In this document: piece by piece, positions 21,324-34,100 of the stretch | Numbering within the stretch: the stretch's first letter is position 1 | Layout of the letters: every line of letters begins with the position of its first letter | Assembly: GCA_024500155.1 (NCBI GenBank) | Contig: CM044879.1 | Coordinates: 23,430,572 to 23,494,571 of the forward strand | Source of the DNA: Chenopodium formosanum | Taxonomy: Eukaryota; Streptophyta; Magnoliopsida; Caryophyllales; Amaranthaceae | DNA: 64,000 nt | Direction of reading: 5' to 3' | The notes under the pieces: generated by a model | The model's database searches: none | Told to the model about the DNA's origin: nothing | What the model saw: the letters and a program-made list of their open reading frames with translations, nothing else | Translations under genes and position numbers: made by a program

Positions 21324-21382
<59 letters not shown>

Positions 21383-21384
<2 letters not shown>

Positions 21385-21542
21385 ATTAAATATACATGGT
21401 TTCAAAAAAAAAATAGAATTAAGTATACATAGTAACTTTTTCATTATCAAATAACAATCACAGCTACACTTTTACACAAGTTCACAAGTTTTAATTTACA
21501 TGACAGGGAAATTCAGATCTGAATTTTGGTCATCCCAACTAT
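21383..21542. other. Flank of the LINE tail
   Basis: Immediately after the poly(A) tail, GAATTAAATATACATGG and GAATTAAGTATACATAG form a diverged tandem pair around an A-run (21384-21436). The rest is AT-rich with no gene. Confidence 0.35.
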
Positions 21543-22279
21543 CTACTTTAGATTAAAGGGATGAGAATAAGATTTTGAGCTGTTAAAAGCCGCTAAATCT
21601 AGGATCCTGTGAACAGCTTCTGTTGGATGAAATTCATCCCAGAAAGCATATTGATTCCTGTTTTAACATGGTATTAATAAAGGAAGACATTTTTTCGCCC
21701 CACTCCACAGCATGCTCTCCAATTCTGTCAGCCCTGCAATCCATAGGTGATTACCAACATTAGTAGTCCTAAGATGATCAAGTATGGGTCTGTTCTCTTC
21801 AGCTTATTTTCGATTCGTTCAAATCTTATCTTAATTTGCTTCTTTCATAAAATATTTAGTTCAGTTCAGGTGAGTTCAATTCAGCTCCAATAAGTTCAGT
21901 CAGCTCAGCTCAGCTCCGTCAATCAAAACAGCCCTATATATACATGAAATGAATGTTAAATGAGGTTAGTTATTTTATAGGCTGCTACATTTTTTGTTCA
22001 TAGTAACTTATAATGTCTCATAATAATACATAAGCGTCGGACAATCATCTGGACCAATTTTAAAGAAAGGACATTTGCAGGAATTCTAGGATTTACTACC
22101 AAATAACATTTCTTACCAAATTGCATTTGGGAGGGTGATATTAAATTGAACAACCAAGGTTCTTAGCCTATGTTAAACATATGAACCACATCATTGCTGT
22201 AGGTAACACATTTATCAGCAAGCAGTCGAACTGCTGTTTTCTGAGGAGTGCAACCAATTTGCCCTACTCCAGTCAGACC
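21543..22279 (-). pseudogene. GDSL esterase/lipase remnant (two exon fragments)
   Basis: Two exon-like pieces are visible on the minus strand. 22164-22279 reads LTGVGQIGCTPQKTAVRLLA, the block III region (GVGxIGCxP) of plant GDSL hydrolases, followed by KCVTYSNDVVHMFNIG and a stop. 21543-21657, after a plausible AG acceptor, reads NQYAFWDEFHPTEAVHRIL, block V with the catalytic Asp and His, and ends at a TAG. The N-terminal GDSL block, the oxyanion-hole exons and the exon between these two pieces were not found. It is probably a gene relic; an undetected distant exon set is less likely. Confidence 0.65.
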
Positions 22280-22849
22280 TTAGCCCTTGATCATATAATG
22301 CATGTATAGACGGTGTTAATGGGCTAATGGCAACATTCACATGTACTCTTATTTCAAAGAATAACATCGTTAAGAAAATCAAGTCCTACTGTCTAACAAA
22401 TGTTTGAGTTGCTTTAGGCAATCATGTCAGATTATTAAGAAGACTACTCACTACTGTATGCAAAACAAACACGTTAATACTTCCACTACTACAACGAGTA
22501 ATTCATAGTTGATCTCGAGGATCAATAAACACCCTAATTCGCTCATATCTTTGTGATATTTAAGGAATTTGTGTTGATACGTAATTTTGGTGTAACCTTA
22601 GAAGGCATGGATGAATATGATAGTACCCCGAGTGTATAATGGATATCTTACTATTTGTCCCCTCATGGGTATACGAGTAGTTCGGAAGAAAGAGATAAAG
22701 TACGGAGTATATATAAAATCCTACCAGAATTTGCTTTGTGTATTGGTTGATGACAATATCAGCATAAATTTAGGGCTTGAATTTGGACTGACTTGGGTAA
22801 GTTGGATTGAGGTAATTGTTTACACAGTCATTGCTTCTTAGGGTCTTTG
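22280..22849. other. Spacer, no gene seen
   Basis: AT-rich sequence between the GDSL remnant and the mitochondrial-like block. The open frame at 22611-22841 has no recognisable motif. No element ends were found. Confidence 0.4.
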
Positions 22850-24165
22850 CATAAGATTGAGAGAGAGAGCGGACTGCGACTGAGTTCCCAACGGAGTGGC
22901 CTCGAGCGAAGCGGGAGAGAAAGCAACCCGGTGGTGAATCAGAGAGGAAGGGCAGCCCTCGCCCCGGTTGTGAGTGAGAAACTTGTTTCGAACGACGGCT
23001 GCTAGGGGGCTCACTGACCGGACAGGAAAGAAAGCCAAGTCGATATAAAGGGATGGCAAAACATTGATTGGCAAGAAGGGGAGACCTGACTTTCACACGC
23101 ATGAAAGCGAACGACGCGACGGGGGTAACAAAATATAGCAGCTGCCCACGACTTTGGTCGTAGTCAGTTTAAACAGCTTGTCCTTCTGGTAGCTCTTAGG
23201 GTTGCTGAAAGTGTGCAATAAGATAAGGAAGCAGGATCAGGATCCGTCAGCTTGAATTGAGGATTTCGGACTTTATTAATGAGAATGCAGGGGAAATGAA
23301 GAGTAAACTGCGGAGATTGATCAGAAAAAGGCCGAGTAGCTGCCGGTACTTCCTGGTCGGGAGTCGGTCCCACAGGTGGCCGGATGAAACCCAATAAAGG
23401 AATCTTGTTTCATCAAAAAGTGATAGCGCTCGATGGCCCGAGGTAGAGCACTCAATGGGCTAGGGTGGCCCCCATTTCGCCTTACCAACCCCAGGGAAAC
23501 TCCGAATACAGGCCTAGATCGTTTGTACAGACAGACTTTTTGGGTGCTAAGATCCAAAGTCGAGAGGGAAACAGCCCAGATCGTACGCCAGGACGCGAGG
23601 CAAGGCTTATCTGCTCGGGATAGACAGCTAGCGGACTACGACTGAGTTCCCAACGGAGTGGCGATCTCCTCCATAATATGTACTATATTTCGCTTCGTGG
23701 CTTGCAGGGCCTGAATCGAATGCTCGAATGTACCTTGATTTTTTGTAAACTTCTCCCCCGTGGGGTTGGGGGGTGGCGTTGGGTTAGAAGTTGATCACTC
23801 TGAATCTGGATGAGGTAGATAGCAGAGTTGACCCTCATAGTGATACACTAGCTTACTTAATACTCCCGGCCTCGGTTTTATAAAAATAGTACTCCTTGGC
23901 CTCCGCCCCTTTATTAGATTCCTGTTTTGTCCAGTCAACTGCTTAAAAAAAGACACGGGCTCGAAGATCCGAGGAAAGAAGGCGGCAGCTGCTCTCGCTT
24001 CGTGGCTTCAGGGCCTGAATCGAATGCTCGAATGTACTTGCTTTTCTTTGTTGAACCTTCTACCCCGCTACTTAACGCTCCATATGGTTATTATCAGGCA
24101 CATCCAATTACCACTTCCAAAGCCTTTGTAAGGTGTTGTTGCAACTCCGTCATATGATTCTGCTG
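22850..24165. other. Nuclear insertion of mitochondrial-like DNA (NUMT), rearranged
   Basis: Composition changes sharply to balanced, purine-patterned sequence typical of plant mitochondrial spacers. The block contains a recognisable fragment of mitochondrial large-subunit rRNA (23415-23590). It also has internal direct repeats. A phrase with GACTGAGTTCCCAACGGAGT occurs at about 22869-22900 and 23632-23664. A phrase with GGGCCTGAATCGAATGCTCG occurs at about 23693-23738 and 23998-24041. The mosaic suggests joining or rearrangement of several mitochondrial pieces. The outer borders are estimated from composition. Confidence 0.7.
23415..23590 (+). pseudogene. rrn26: Fragment of mitochondrial 26S rRNA (rrn26)
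   Basis: In plus orientation it contains GAGGTAGAGCACTCAATGGG, CTTACCAACCCCAGGGAAAC, TCCGAATACAGG, GGGTGCTAAGATCC and GAGAGGGAAACAGCCCAGAT. These phrases follow, in order, the conserved domain II segment of bacterial-type 23S rRNA (around E. coli 930-1070), in the plant mitochondrial version. It stops abruptly before the next conserved phrase. It is only about 175 bases long and not a working rRNA gene. Confidence 0.85.
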
Positions 24166-24884
24166 CAAATGTCTCTTGGTGATTCCGAAATTCCGTACCT
24201 ATAGAGTGCAGATTGAAATCTAAACCTCCTGTCACAATTTACACTGCTCATGAGCTTTTTACAAAGGAAATAAGACCAAATTAGAGGAAAAACATATCAA
24301 ATATGATAGTCATAAAATGATATTACGCGTCTTAAGAAAATAATAATAGAAAACATATGGCATAAAAAAAATGGAAAACATTAAGAAAAATGCAAATATA
24401 TTTGTTGTATGGTTGAAAAGGAATAAGCTTGGGTGATCAACCTTGCCTCACTTTTAAGTCCACTTTCAATTTCCAAAATCGTTTCTATACCCCTATCCCT
24501 AGCCAAACCGCTTCAACCCTTTTTAAGACCTACCGACCTTCGTGGGGGTTGAGTCATTACCGGTGGAAGGAGATCAAGTCAAGCCTATTGAGCGAGCTAG
24601 TAAAGCCAAGATGTCGAATAGCTTAAATGTTTTTATGTTTATTTCTTCCAGTTCCTTCGAGGAATTTCGAAATATTACCTTGAAACCTCATGCATCCACG
24701 ACAACCAAAAGCTGCAAAAAGCACAGCAAAGCAGGAAATTGACATCGTTCGGCCAAACCAAACATCTTTATTGATACGATGGTAAACTTAATCCAAATAT
24801 TCTAAACATAGTACACCAATTAAACAAAGAGCAAATTCACCAATATGAAAAATGATTTACTACATATAATTGAAATTATTTGCT
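24166..24884. other. Spacer and 3' untranslated region of the desulfhydrase gene
   Basis: AT-rich, except for 24440-24620, which has a more balanced composition (CCTTCGTGGGGGTTGAGTC and similar) and may be another small organelle-derived piece. The last ~100 bases next to 24885 should be the 3' untranslated region of the minus-strand gene. No polyadenylation signal could be chosen with confidence. Confidence 0.35.
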
Positions 24885-27800
24885 TCAAAACATTTTCCCA
24901 ACACCATCTTGCCGGGGTACAGACTCATGGAGCTCCATTTGCTTCCAATTTCCAACCATTGCTGCCAACTCGCTAGTCTTATCAAACAGGCCAAGCAGGC
25001 CACCCGTATGTATAAACAGGACCCTTCTTCCTTGCCACTTCTCAGGATTTTCAGTCATATCTTTCATTAATCCAAAAGCAGCTTTTCCACTGCAAGTGAT
25101 AGTCAAGCAGCTTAATTTATACTGTACTTAATGCACTTGACATATCTACATGAATATTAGATAGGGATTTATTTTCAATTTGGCTACTCAAAGTAGAACA
25201 CTAACTCAAGAAGATATGAAGGATATAACCCTTACAGAGTTACAAATGCATAGCAAATAGAGAAACAAAAGTGTGATAATTTCAATCCGTCCTGCGTCTG
25301 TTACTCAATGTTTTATTCATAATGGTCGTTAAATTATGAGATTTAAGCACCTGATGTACAATAGATTTACAGAGAGAGGGGACCTAGAGACACTTTAAAA
25401 GTGGCTTTCACATAATCAAACAACCCTAATTCATATTTATATTACGAGCAAGAACTAAGAGTATGATCAAAGCACATAGCATTACCTTTTGCATTTTACT
25501 ATTTTACAAAAAAAACTACTCCCTCCATTTGACTTTGTTAATACTGTACTATCTCTATAGATCCCAATGCAAATGAAATCTAATACTCTACCAATAAAAA
25601 CATGGGGAAAAACTTATATGAAATCATATTTGATTGGTCTCGATATGTAATTTCATAACATCAACCTTTTGAGATTTTTTATCTACATATTTGAAAATTT
25701 GCTTATTTGTTTGCATTTGAAACTGTAAAAAGTGCAACAAGAGTAACAAAAAGAAACAAAGGAAATAGCAATATGCAAATATTATGTTTTACTAATGTCT
25801 GTACATACCTGTAAACTGGATCAAGAACAACACCAGTAGCAGATGCAATTTCTTTAACAAAATTAAGCTCCTCTTGAGTGTTGATTGCATAACCCAGACC
25901 TTTTGCCTGGGGATTTTACAACATCAGCAATCAATTATGTTTAGAGGTTTCTTGATACATCATTAGTGACCGACGATTCATATTTAAAAACCAGTCAGCC
26001 CCCACAAAGAACTTAACAATCATAATCCTCAACTACATCCCCAAAAAGAAAGGAACTAAACCAAATTGAGAAATTGCATCATTCATCTCATGCTCCTTAA
26101 TTGACTTTCCCTCTAAAAAGGTATATCCAAACATGGCACATTGGAGATTTATTTTTACAACTTTCAATTATCAGCAACAGAAGCCAGCTTTCCTGTCTGA
26201 AAACACACAAACAAATATCCACATATATGTAGAGTAAAATACAATAATCACCATACAAATAGTCACCAAGATCTCTATCAAGAGTTGTAATCAGAAAGAC
26301 AGATAAATAACCTAGATCTCAAGTGTGCATTTTATAACCAACAAAATGTTAACTAAATGGAAAGTGAATTGGAAATGTAGTCCTGGTACTTTTGCAAGGA
26401 TTATCCATCCTTTTTTGTAAAAAAAGGCATGTAATCCTCCTATCAGTTTAGTAGAGAAACTAGACTATAAAACTAGTAAGAAAAAGCAACTTTGCATTCT
26501 GTGTTCACAGAAATTATACATCAATCAAACATTGAAACTAACAAATAAAAGGAAAAATTGCTCCCATTAATCTGAACTTCGCTTTGTCCGCCCAAATTAA
26601 TCCCTACTTTGGATTATTTCCCATCACTCCCAACTTTAGGGGGTATTAATTTTTATTGCACCCAAATGACTTGCAACCGGTTAATCAGGTAAACATTTGT
26701 GAATTAGTTTTTTTAGCACACATGTCAATATGTAATTGGTTGAAAAAAATAGAGAAAAAAAAAATTCTTAAAGCCAACCCAGCAGCTGCCCCACCTCCAC
26801 CACCACACGAACACCACCGACGCACACCCTCCTCACCACACCACCACCACCGACGCACTCCCTTCCTAGCCATTACTATAGGAAAACCCATCGCAGGCCT
26901 AAACGACCGTTTTCTCACCAAAAATGGCCACAAAGCAACCCCCTTCCCCAAAATCGACCACGAAAATTGGCCACAAATGGCCGAAATTGGCCGATGATGG
27001 GGCTGAATACCCTAAACTGGCCAATTTTGGCCGTTTGTGGCTGATTGTCACCGGTTGCCAATGGTTAGGGGAAAGGGGCGAAATTCGACGGGGGAAAGGG
27101 GAGGAATTCGAAGGGGTAAGGAAGGTGTTTGGGCTGCTGGGGAGGGGTTTTTGGGGGTGGGGAGGGGTTTTCGGAGGTAGCTGGGCCGCCGGGGAGGGGT
27201 TTTCGGGGATGGGGCCGATTATCTGGCGGGTGGGGGTGGGGGTGTGGGGTTTTCCGGGCTGGGCATGGGTGGTTTGTGGGTTATTTTTTTTGTTTTTTTA
27301 TAGCCAATCATAGGCTGACACGTGTCTATTAGGTTGGATGACCGGTTGGGTGCAATAGAAATTAATACCCCTAAAGTTGGGAGTGATGGGGAATAATCCA
27401 GTAGGGATTATTTTTGGCGGACGAGGCAGAGTTCAGATTAATGGAAGCAATTTTCCTAAATAAAAAGAGAAATAAAATTGTTAAGGCGAAAAAAGCGGAC
27501 ATACATTATAAATGTTTACAATGTCACGAGAGCTAATTCCTGCATTAAGTCCATCGAGGAGACCTTGAACAAAGTTATGGAAGTAATCTGGATCATCACA
27601 AACTGAAAATGCATGAACCTGCATAGCCAAGCTACCTCAGATTATCAAGTCCAATTTTGGTAACCTCAAAATCATGAATTACAGACAGCGTGACAAGAGA
27701 GACCTACTTTTGCCTTCAAATTACTGAGCCATGCTCCCAATGACAGACCAGCAATTGTACCCCCACTGACCATAATGTGAATTTGAACAATATTAATAAA

Positions 27801-30800
27801 TTATTATCAATCAAATTCACAAATGGCATATCACTTGAGCTTTGTCCAGATTTTGGAATGTGTCTCATATATTTTCGATAAGAAAACAAATTTCAATGGA
27901 CAGTAAAAAAATAGCCACAAAAGAAGAGGAGCAGAACTGCAGAAGTCAACCAAAAATCAAGGCAAAAGAAGGAAAAAAAAAAAACACTCCCTCTTGAAAT
28001 ATACTTTGTACTTTATACTTGCAACACACATTATTGTCACGTTATTTGAGGATGTGATTAGAAAAAGTAAAAGGACATATTAACTTATAAAATTTAAATC
28101 CTAACAACTCAACACTTTCTTCTTATCGATGGTAAAGTCTTCCGTTTACTTTGTCCATTTACCTAGTATAATATCTTCCTTAAAGTGCGTGCTGCTGCTA
28201 CTAAATAAAAATGGGAGGAAGTATAAGAATGGGACGTGTTAGAGAATGCTCAAGCCCCCAAGTACATGAGCCAAATTGAAGCTAAATACATTGCTGCTTT
28301 CATAAAGAACCACAGTAGACTCCTAGCCACGGAAAACATATTGTTCCTTTCTAACCAAATCAGCCACATATTAGGAAAAGTATCCTGCCACAAAAACTTC
28401 TCCTTTTGCCTTCTGAACTCCAAATATTGTATCTAGAGATGACCCCAATGAAAAAAAGCACTCCAATGAAATCTAATAATTGCCTAATTTCAAAGATAGA
28501 ATGACATAAACATATGATACTTTGTCTCCTCAGTCCTCACTAAAAGACATAAAGGCGGTGTTTGTTTAATGGGAAAAAAGGAAAGGGATAGGAATAAGGG
28601 ATGGGATATCATAGTTGTGATATTTGTTTAGAGGGATGGGATAGGGATAAGATCCCTTATCCCACAAGTCCTATGCCTAGGGAGGGGTGGTATAAGGAAG
28701 AGGGATAGTATTGGGAATAACAAGACCTATATGCCCTTAATTAAAAGTAATCAAGGACGAGGAAAGAAATAGTAAGGGTATATTGATAACTTTTCTACTT
28801 CTCATTCCTATTTCCTATTCATACCAAAGATGGTACAATACACACTATTTCAATCACCAATTCCCTATCTTGATCCCACACTCTTATCCTACTTATCTTT
28901 ATCCCTTATGACAAAAGCCCCAAAAGTACACATATGCGGAGAAAATTTGTCAGGTCTTACACAATAAATGAGTTTGTTTAAAATTCCCAAAAAAATGCCT
29001 CACGTATGCAACAAATATGATCAGCTGTTATGATGGATAGCTTAAGGACTCAATAGGCATTACCCATACTAGCAATTTTCACCCAGATTTTGCTTTTAAA
29101 AGTCCATACCATATTTGGCTGCAAGCACAATGTTTGTCAAGAAAGCAATTTGAATGGTTAAAAAACAAAGTACTCCCTTTGCTCACTACAATTTCTTGTT
29201 AGATTTGGGCAAGTATATTAAGGGGTTTAGTAGGGTGGCACTCTTTTTGTAGAGAGAGGGGGAAATAAGAGTAAAAAAATATTAATTGGTAGAGAAAGTT
29301 GGTGGTTGCCTGGTGGAACCACAATATGAAATAGAGAGAGTATTAGTTTTTTTAGTGAGTATCAGATTTTGTTGTTTTTGGACCGTGTTGATAAGCATTG
29401 TCAAATGACTATCTTTAGACACGGAAGATCCCAAATTGCCAAGGCACAAAAAATATCAACAAGAAAAGATATATAGCCTCTAAGACAGGTCACTCATTGA
29501 AACTAAGTCATGGTGGCTTAGTTTCACGGTCCGGATGTTTTGCTTTGATCGTGCAGTGCTATCTTAGCAATGGTGCAAGCCTTGTCTAAAAATGGACAAG
29601 GTGATCAAGAAGAAACACAAGTGAGCATCAAATAATTCGAAATGCATTCTAGCCGATTGGCGATAGGAGTGGGTGAGATGGACAAAACTGGGACTGAGTC
29701 ACTGAGTTTCTACAGCTTAAGGTGAGTTTGTAGTTGAATAATAAATGCATTCACACAATATCAATAAAGGTCTAACAACATCATAAGCATTATAGCAAAA
29801 ACAACAGGGAGGAAGCTTTTCATTGATCATTGCTACCTAAAGAGCTTCTTTTTGGATTTATATTATGTTCCTAGTGTAGCTCATCAGATTAAAAAATTCA
29901 TAATGATACTCCCTCCGTCCCCTTTTGATAGTCCCTTATGGACAAATTTTAGTCCCAAAATGTTCACCCCATTTGTTTTTTCCAACAACCATTAATATTA
30001 GTTTTTTATCAAAATTTCATCCAATTTGCAACTATATTTGTGCAAATTTAAATTTCCAATGTAAATTTTGTTTTCCCGTGTACTTTTATTACTTTCTCTA
30101 TCTACTTTTTTGCATACCCCAATGTTAATTTACTTTTTCAATGTACTTTTACTATTCTGTGTGTTTCCCGTGAAAAATGCCCATAAGAGACTATCAAAAG
30201 GGGACAAAGGGAGTATATTCTAAGGCCTAGAAAACTTAAGCAAAAGACCTACAAAGCATTTAATATAGACAGAGGAGGTTGGATTCTAACACTTACGCTT
30301 TGTTTGGATAGCAAAGAAGGAAGGAAAGGAAGGGGAGGGAAAAAAGAGTAAGGGAAGGGAAGAGAAAGGGAGGGGGAGGTGAGCTCCATTTTCCCTCCAA
30401 ATCTCTTCAACTTTGGAGAGATTATGCTTATTAAAGAGATAGGGAAAATGGATCCCTCCCTCTCCTTCCCCTTCCTTCCCCTAATTCTTTACCCAAACAA
30501 GAGATTTTGCCTCCCTCCCTTTCTCTTCTTTTCTTTTCCTTTCATTTCTTTCCATCCAAACAAAGTGTTAAGGGACCTGTGCAGCAGCAGGGTAAACCAA
30601 TGCCTCCCCAAAACCCATAGTGCTCAATGCACATTGAGGATCTTTTGCTTGGAAACAAGGATATCACTATCACATTCCTTAAGCGGTGCAAGTTGTGCCA
30701 CACTCATATTAAACGAGAAAGGTCACACACCAATCACAAAAGTAAAAACTAATACTTCCTCGGTTTAATATTAGTTGTAACATGACAGTGGGCATGGAGA

Positions 30801-31074
30801 TTAAGTAAAAGGGAGTTAATGGGTTTTGGTCCCCACATGGGGTATGAGATTAGACAAAGAAGCCTTGCATAATGAAAGAGGATTTAGCGGGTTTTGATCC
30901 ACACATGGGTTACCCTTGGTATTTTGCTAGGGAAAATTATTAAAATTAGTAATGTTGCAACTAAAAAGCATTGATTTTAGGGAAGGGTTGCAGCTTAAGA
31001 GACCGGAGGAAGTAGATAGCAATAACATTTTTGACTAGTTGTTCACAGTAGCAATTTTGCAAATGGTGTTTGCT

Positions 31075-31115
<41 letters not shown>

Positions 31116-34100
31116 CTTGCTTCTATGCTAACTCCTAACTCCTAAAGCAAAGCTAAAGGTTATTCCTTGCAAAACATCTAAAATAATCTGTCACAGATTA
31201 CTGAATGGTAAGTGAAGAAAGAAACTAAGGATACGAATAAGAAGAAACAATGAGAAATAGAAAGGTCAACAAAGATGGACGTACAGAAACATGGAGAGAA
31301 CAGTAAATATGCTGTGAAAGACAGAAAATATGATTATGGCCTGAATTTTAGTTGTATTTTTGTGAGCTTGAAAGTCTTTTCCACATACTTTTGCAAATGC
31401 ATTACTAAGAAAATAAGAAATTCTATTAGTTTCTTTGTGGATATGGGTGGACTAGATAATGGCGAATTAAAAAATATCAAATTGTCAATCTCAAACTTAT
31501 ACAAATCTGCATAACTAATTATTGTAATTTCAGATATGTATACTATCTGTAGTATCCTATTATTTTGGATTTGGAAGTGACTTGATTCATCAAACATCGA
31601 GTAGTTTTTTAAGCTTCCCTGTGAAGTGTGAACTTATGTGCAAGCATTTATTTCCTTTTGTAGAAATATGCAAGATTATTTTTCCTGTAAGAAAATAAGC
31701 ATCAAGAAAATTGTGTTTTAACAACAGCATCATAAAAGGTCAATTCACAACAAAATAAGTCCACATAAGTTCAAATAAGTTCCCATATAAGTTACAAAAT
31801 TTTAAATAAGTCCAGTGAATGGGTTTTCAGGCGAAAAGAATAAAGCCAAAGGAAGCTCCTACACTCTTGAGTTAAATTATGGTTTCTACCAATCTTTAAA
31901 GAACTATCATTTGTATTTGATCAACACTCTGTATGAACTAGTACATATTAGCTACCAAAACAGAGAGATTAAGGACACAAAACGGAGACTAAGAGAGGAA
32001 GAAGGATTAGGGAAGAACAAGCAAGATATGTTTTTATAGGTAACTCATATCCAATTAAAGCTTAGCCAATATTTGAGAGGAATGATACTCTCCCCACGAA
32101 AAATCTAAAAGCTAACTAAAACACTCAATAATGATCAACTTGCCTTCTCTCTCACTGGTTTCTTCTTTATATACCATTTCTATGTTTATGAACTGACTTT
32201 CTTCTTCAAGTTTATTCTACTAATAATCACATTGCCTACTCTACCCCTCCCCTTTAGCCAAGTTCATTTTATAACCCTGTCTGTCTGGATCTAATTTATA
32301 AGACATAAAGCACTAAGTTTGAATCAGAAATCTGGACTGAATCTAGTCTCAAGATTTGTACAAGATTGTAGTATTGTACAGACCTGCCACATGCTACAAC
32401 AATGTCATCAAAACTTCTCGATTCTGCAACATTATGAAGCTGCTGCTCTATTTCCCTGATTGCCTCGATATAACCCCTGAAAGTCAACAGAAGCACACGA
32501 GCTGATTCCAATGTCACAACGTTAAAGGACAAACAAAACATGCATCCTTTTTATACGAACAAACATACAGAACAAGAATGGCAGAAACAATGACCATTTG
32601 AACAGTAACTGTTTAAGAAAGCAAATTCAGGATACATTCTTCTGGATATACTCGAAATGAGAGACAAGAATTAATAATGGACAGTAACTATATAGATCAG
32701 AATCATCAGATACAATCTAGTCAAAGTGCTATGTTCTGCGACAGAAAGCAAAGCAGAAGATAGGATCACCCATTGAACTCAACAATTTGAACAAATAAAG
32801 TTCCATTGTAAGTAAAACCCCACATTTTTATTTAAATAATCATCTGAGACAGGATTGATATTTTTATGTATTTTTGAAGTAAAATCATATTTTCCATAGA
32901 GCTTTATTTCTTGGAAAGATTAAGTTGATTTCTGAAAGAGCTTACATATGATAAAAAATATTTCCAAAGAAAATTATGACAGAATGAGTATAACAATGAA
33001 TTTATGAGAAATAGCTATGTAATCCAAATATATATATTTTTTAACTGCCCCATTTTGACTTGCACATTTGCCAACGCGACACTTTGACCAATAATATCTT
33101 TGATACTCTATAACTAATTAACTATACATTGAGGCGATTCTAACAAGGACCAACATGACTATGTTTGATCTTATACATAAAGCAGACAAGCTAAATTACA
33201 TAGCTATGCTATGTTTGATCTTATGCATAGTAATAGCATATGTGAACCCCACTTTTCTTAAATACCGTGAAAAAGTGTGTGTTGGAAGTATTTGTCCACC
33301 CACTTCACCCCAATAAAAGTAATAAATAAATGTTGCCTTAGCCAAGGATATCAGGTTATATTTTCTCCTTTTCTTGAAGGACTATGTCAAGTGAAAATTC
33401 ATGAACAGAATGTTACCAATGTAGATAAGTGACATTTTCTTTCACAGGAACCTTAGTAGAGAAGAGGACTGTTGTATTTTTATAGGGCTTATAGTTGATC
33501 ACTTATTCTTAGGAACAACATCTAACTCGAAGGAACCAATAGTATCTCACCAAGTTCCCAGAGAGTTCGAACCTCCAACAGGAATAACATATGGTTTTCT
33601 TCCTTCACTTATCAGCCTTTCTTTCAGCACATTCGTCAAAGCCTGCATGAATGACAAAGATGGCACCCAAAACATGTTTATTTAGGCTATTAATCCATGC
33701 TTTCCAATTTTCACATAATCTTGTATGCAGGAGAAAGGATACTGAATAAAATTACAAGCATGAGCTGTACACAGAAAATTCAGTAGTTGCACGTCAAATC
33801 ATACTTGATAAGGTTCTACAGAGAGAGCATAAAACTGTACATTCTAGCCTCACAGCCTTGCAGTTAATTGGACAATGTATTCCTATAGCACTTACAGAGT
33901 GAAAAATTATAGAAGTACATACTGTTAATTTTCAAATATGAGAGAACTTTGTCATCTCACATTCTTAATTTACCTTGTCTGCTTATCATATGAAGCAAGA
34001 AGGGTATTGGAGAGAGGAGACAATGAAAAGAGTCATCATAATTGTACTTTTATTTTTCTAAATCTGCAACAATAGCCATAACACTGATAAACCACACTGC

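Larger units (their letters stand above)
15572..21382 (+). mobile_element. Nearly full-length L1-type LINE, inactive
   Basis: Its order is a 5' untranslated region (about 15632-15847), ORF1 with a zinc knuckle, and ORF2 with endonuclease, reverse transcriptase, zinc-binding region and RNase H. A 59-base poly(A) tail follows (about 21324-21382). This is the standard plant L1 layout. Five in-frame stops and one frameshift kill ORF2. The 5' region contains an imperfect direct repeat (15572-15631 and 15717-15771). GAATTAAGTA occurs both near the 5' end and after the tail, which may reflect a short target duplication. Confidence 0.9.

Noticed and set aside
23164..23645. Several open frames in the mitochondrial-like block
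   Set aside because: They overlap an rRNA fragment and non-coding organelle sequence; open on both strands because of composition.
24440..24620. Second mitochondrial insertion
   Set aside because: Composition is suggestive, but no recognisable organelle gene or phrase was found; kept only as a remark in the spacer entry.
26924..27332. Long Gly/Trp-rich open frames
   Set aside because: They lie inside the Mutator-like element and arise from G-runs lacking stop codons; several frames are open at once.
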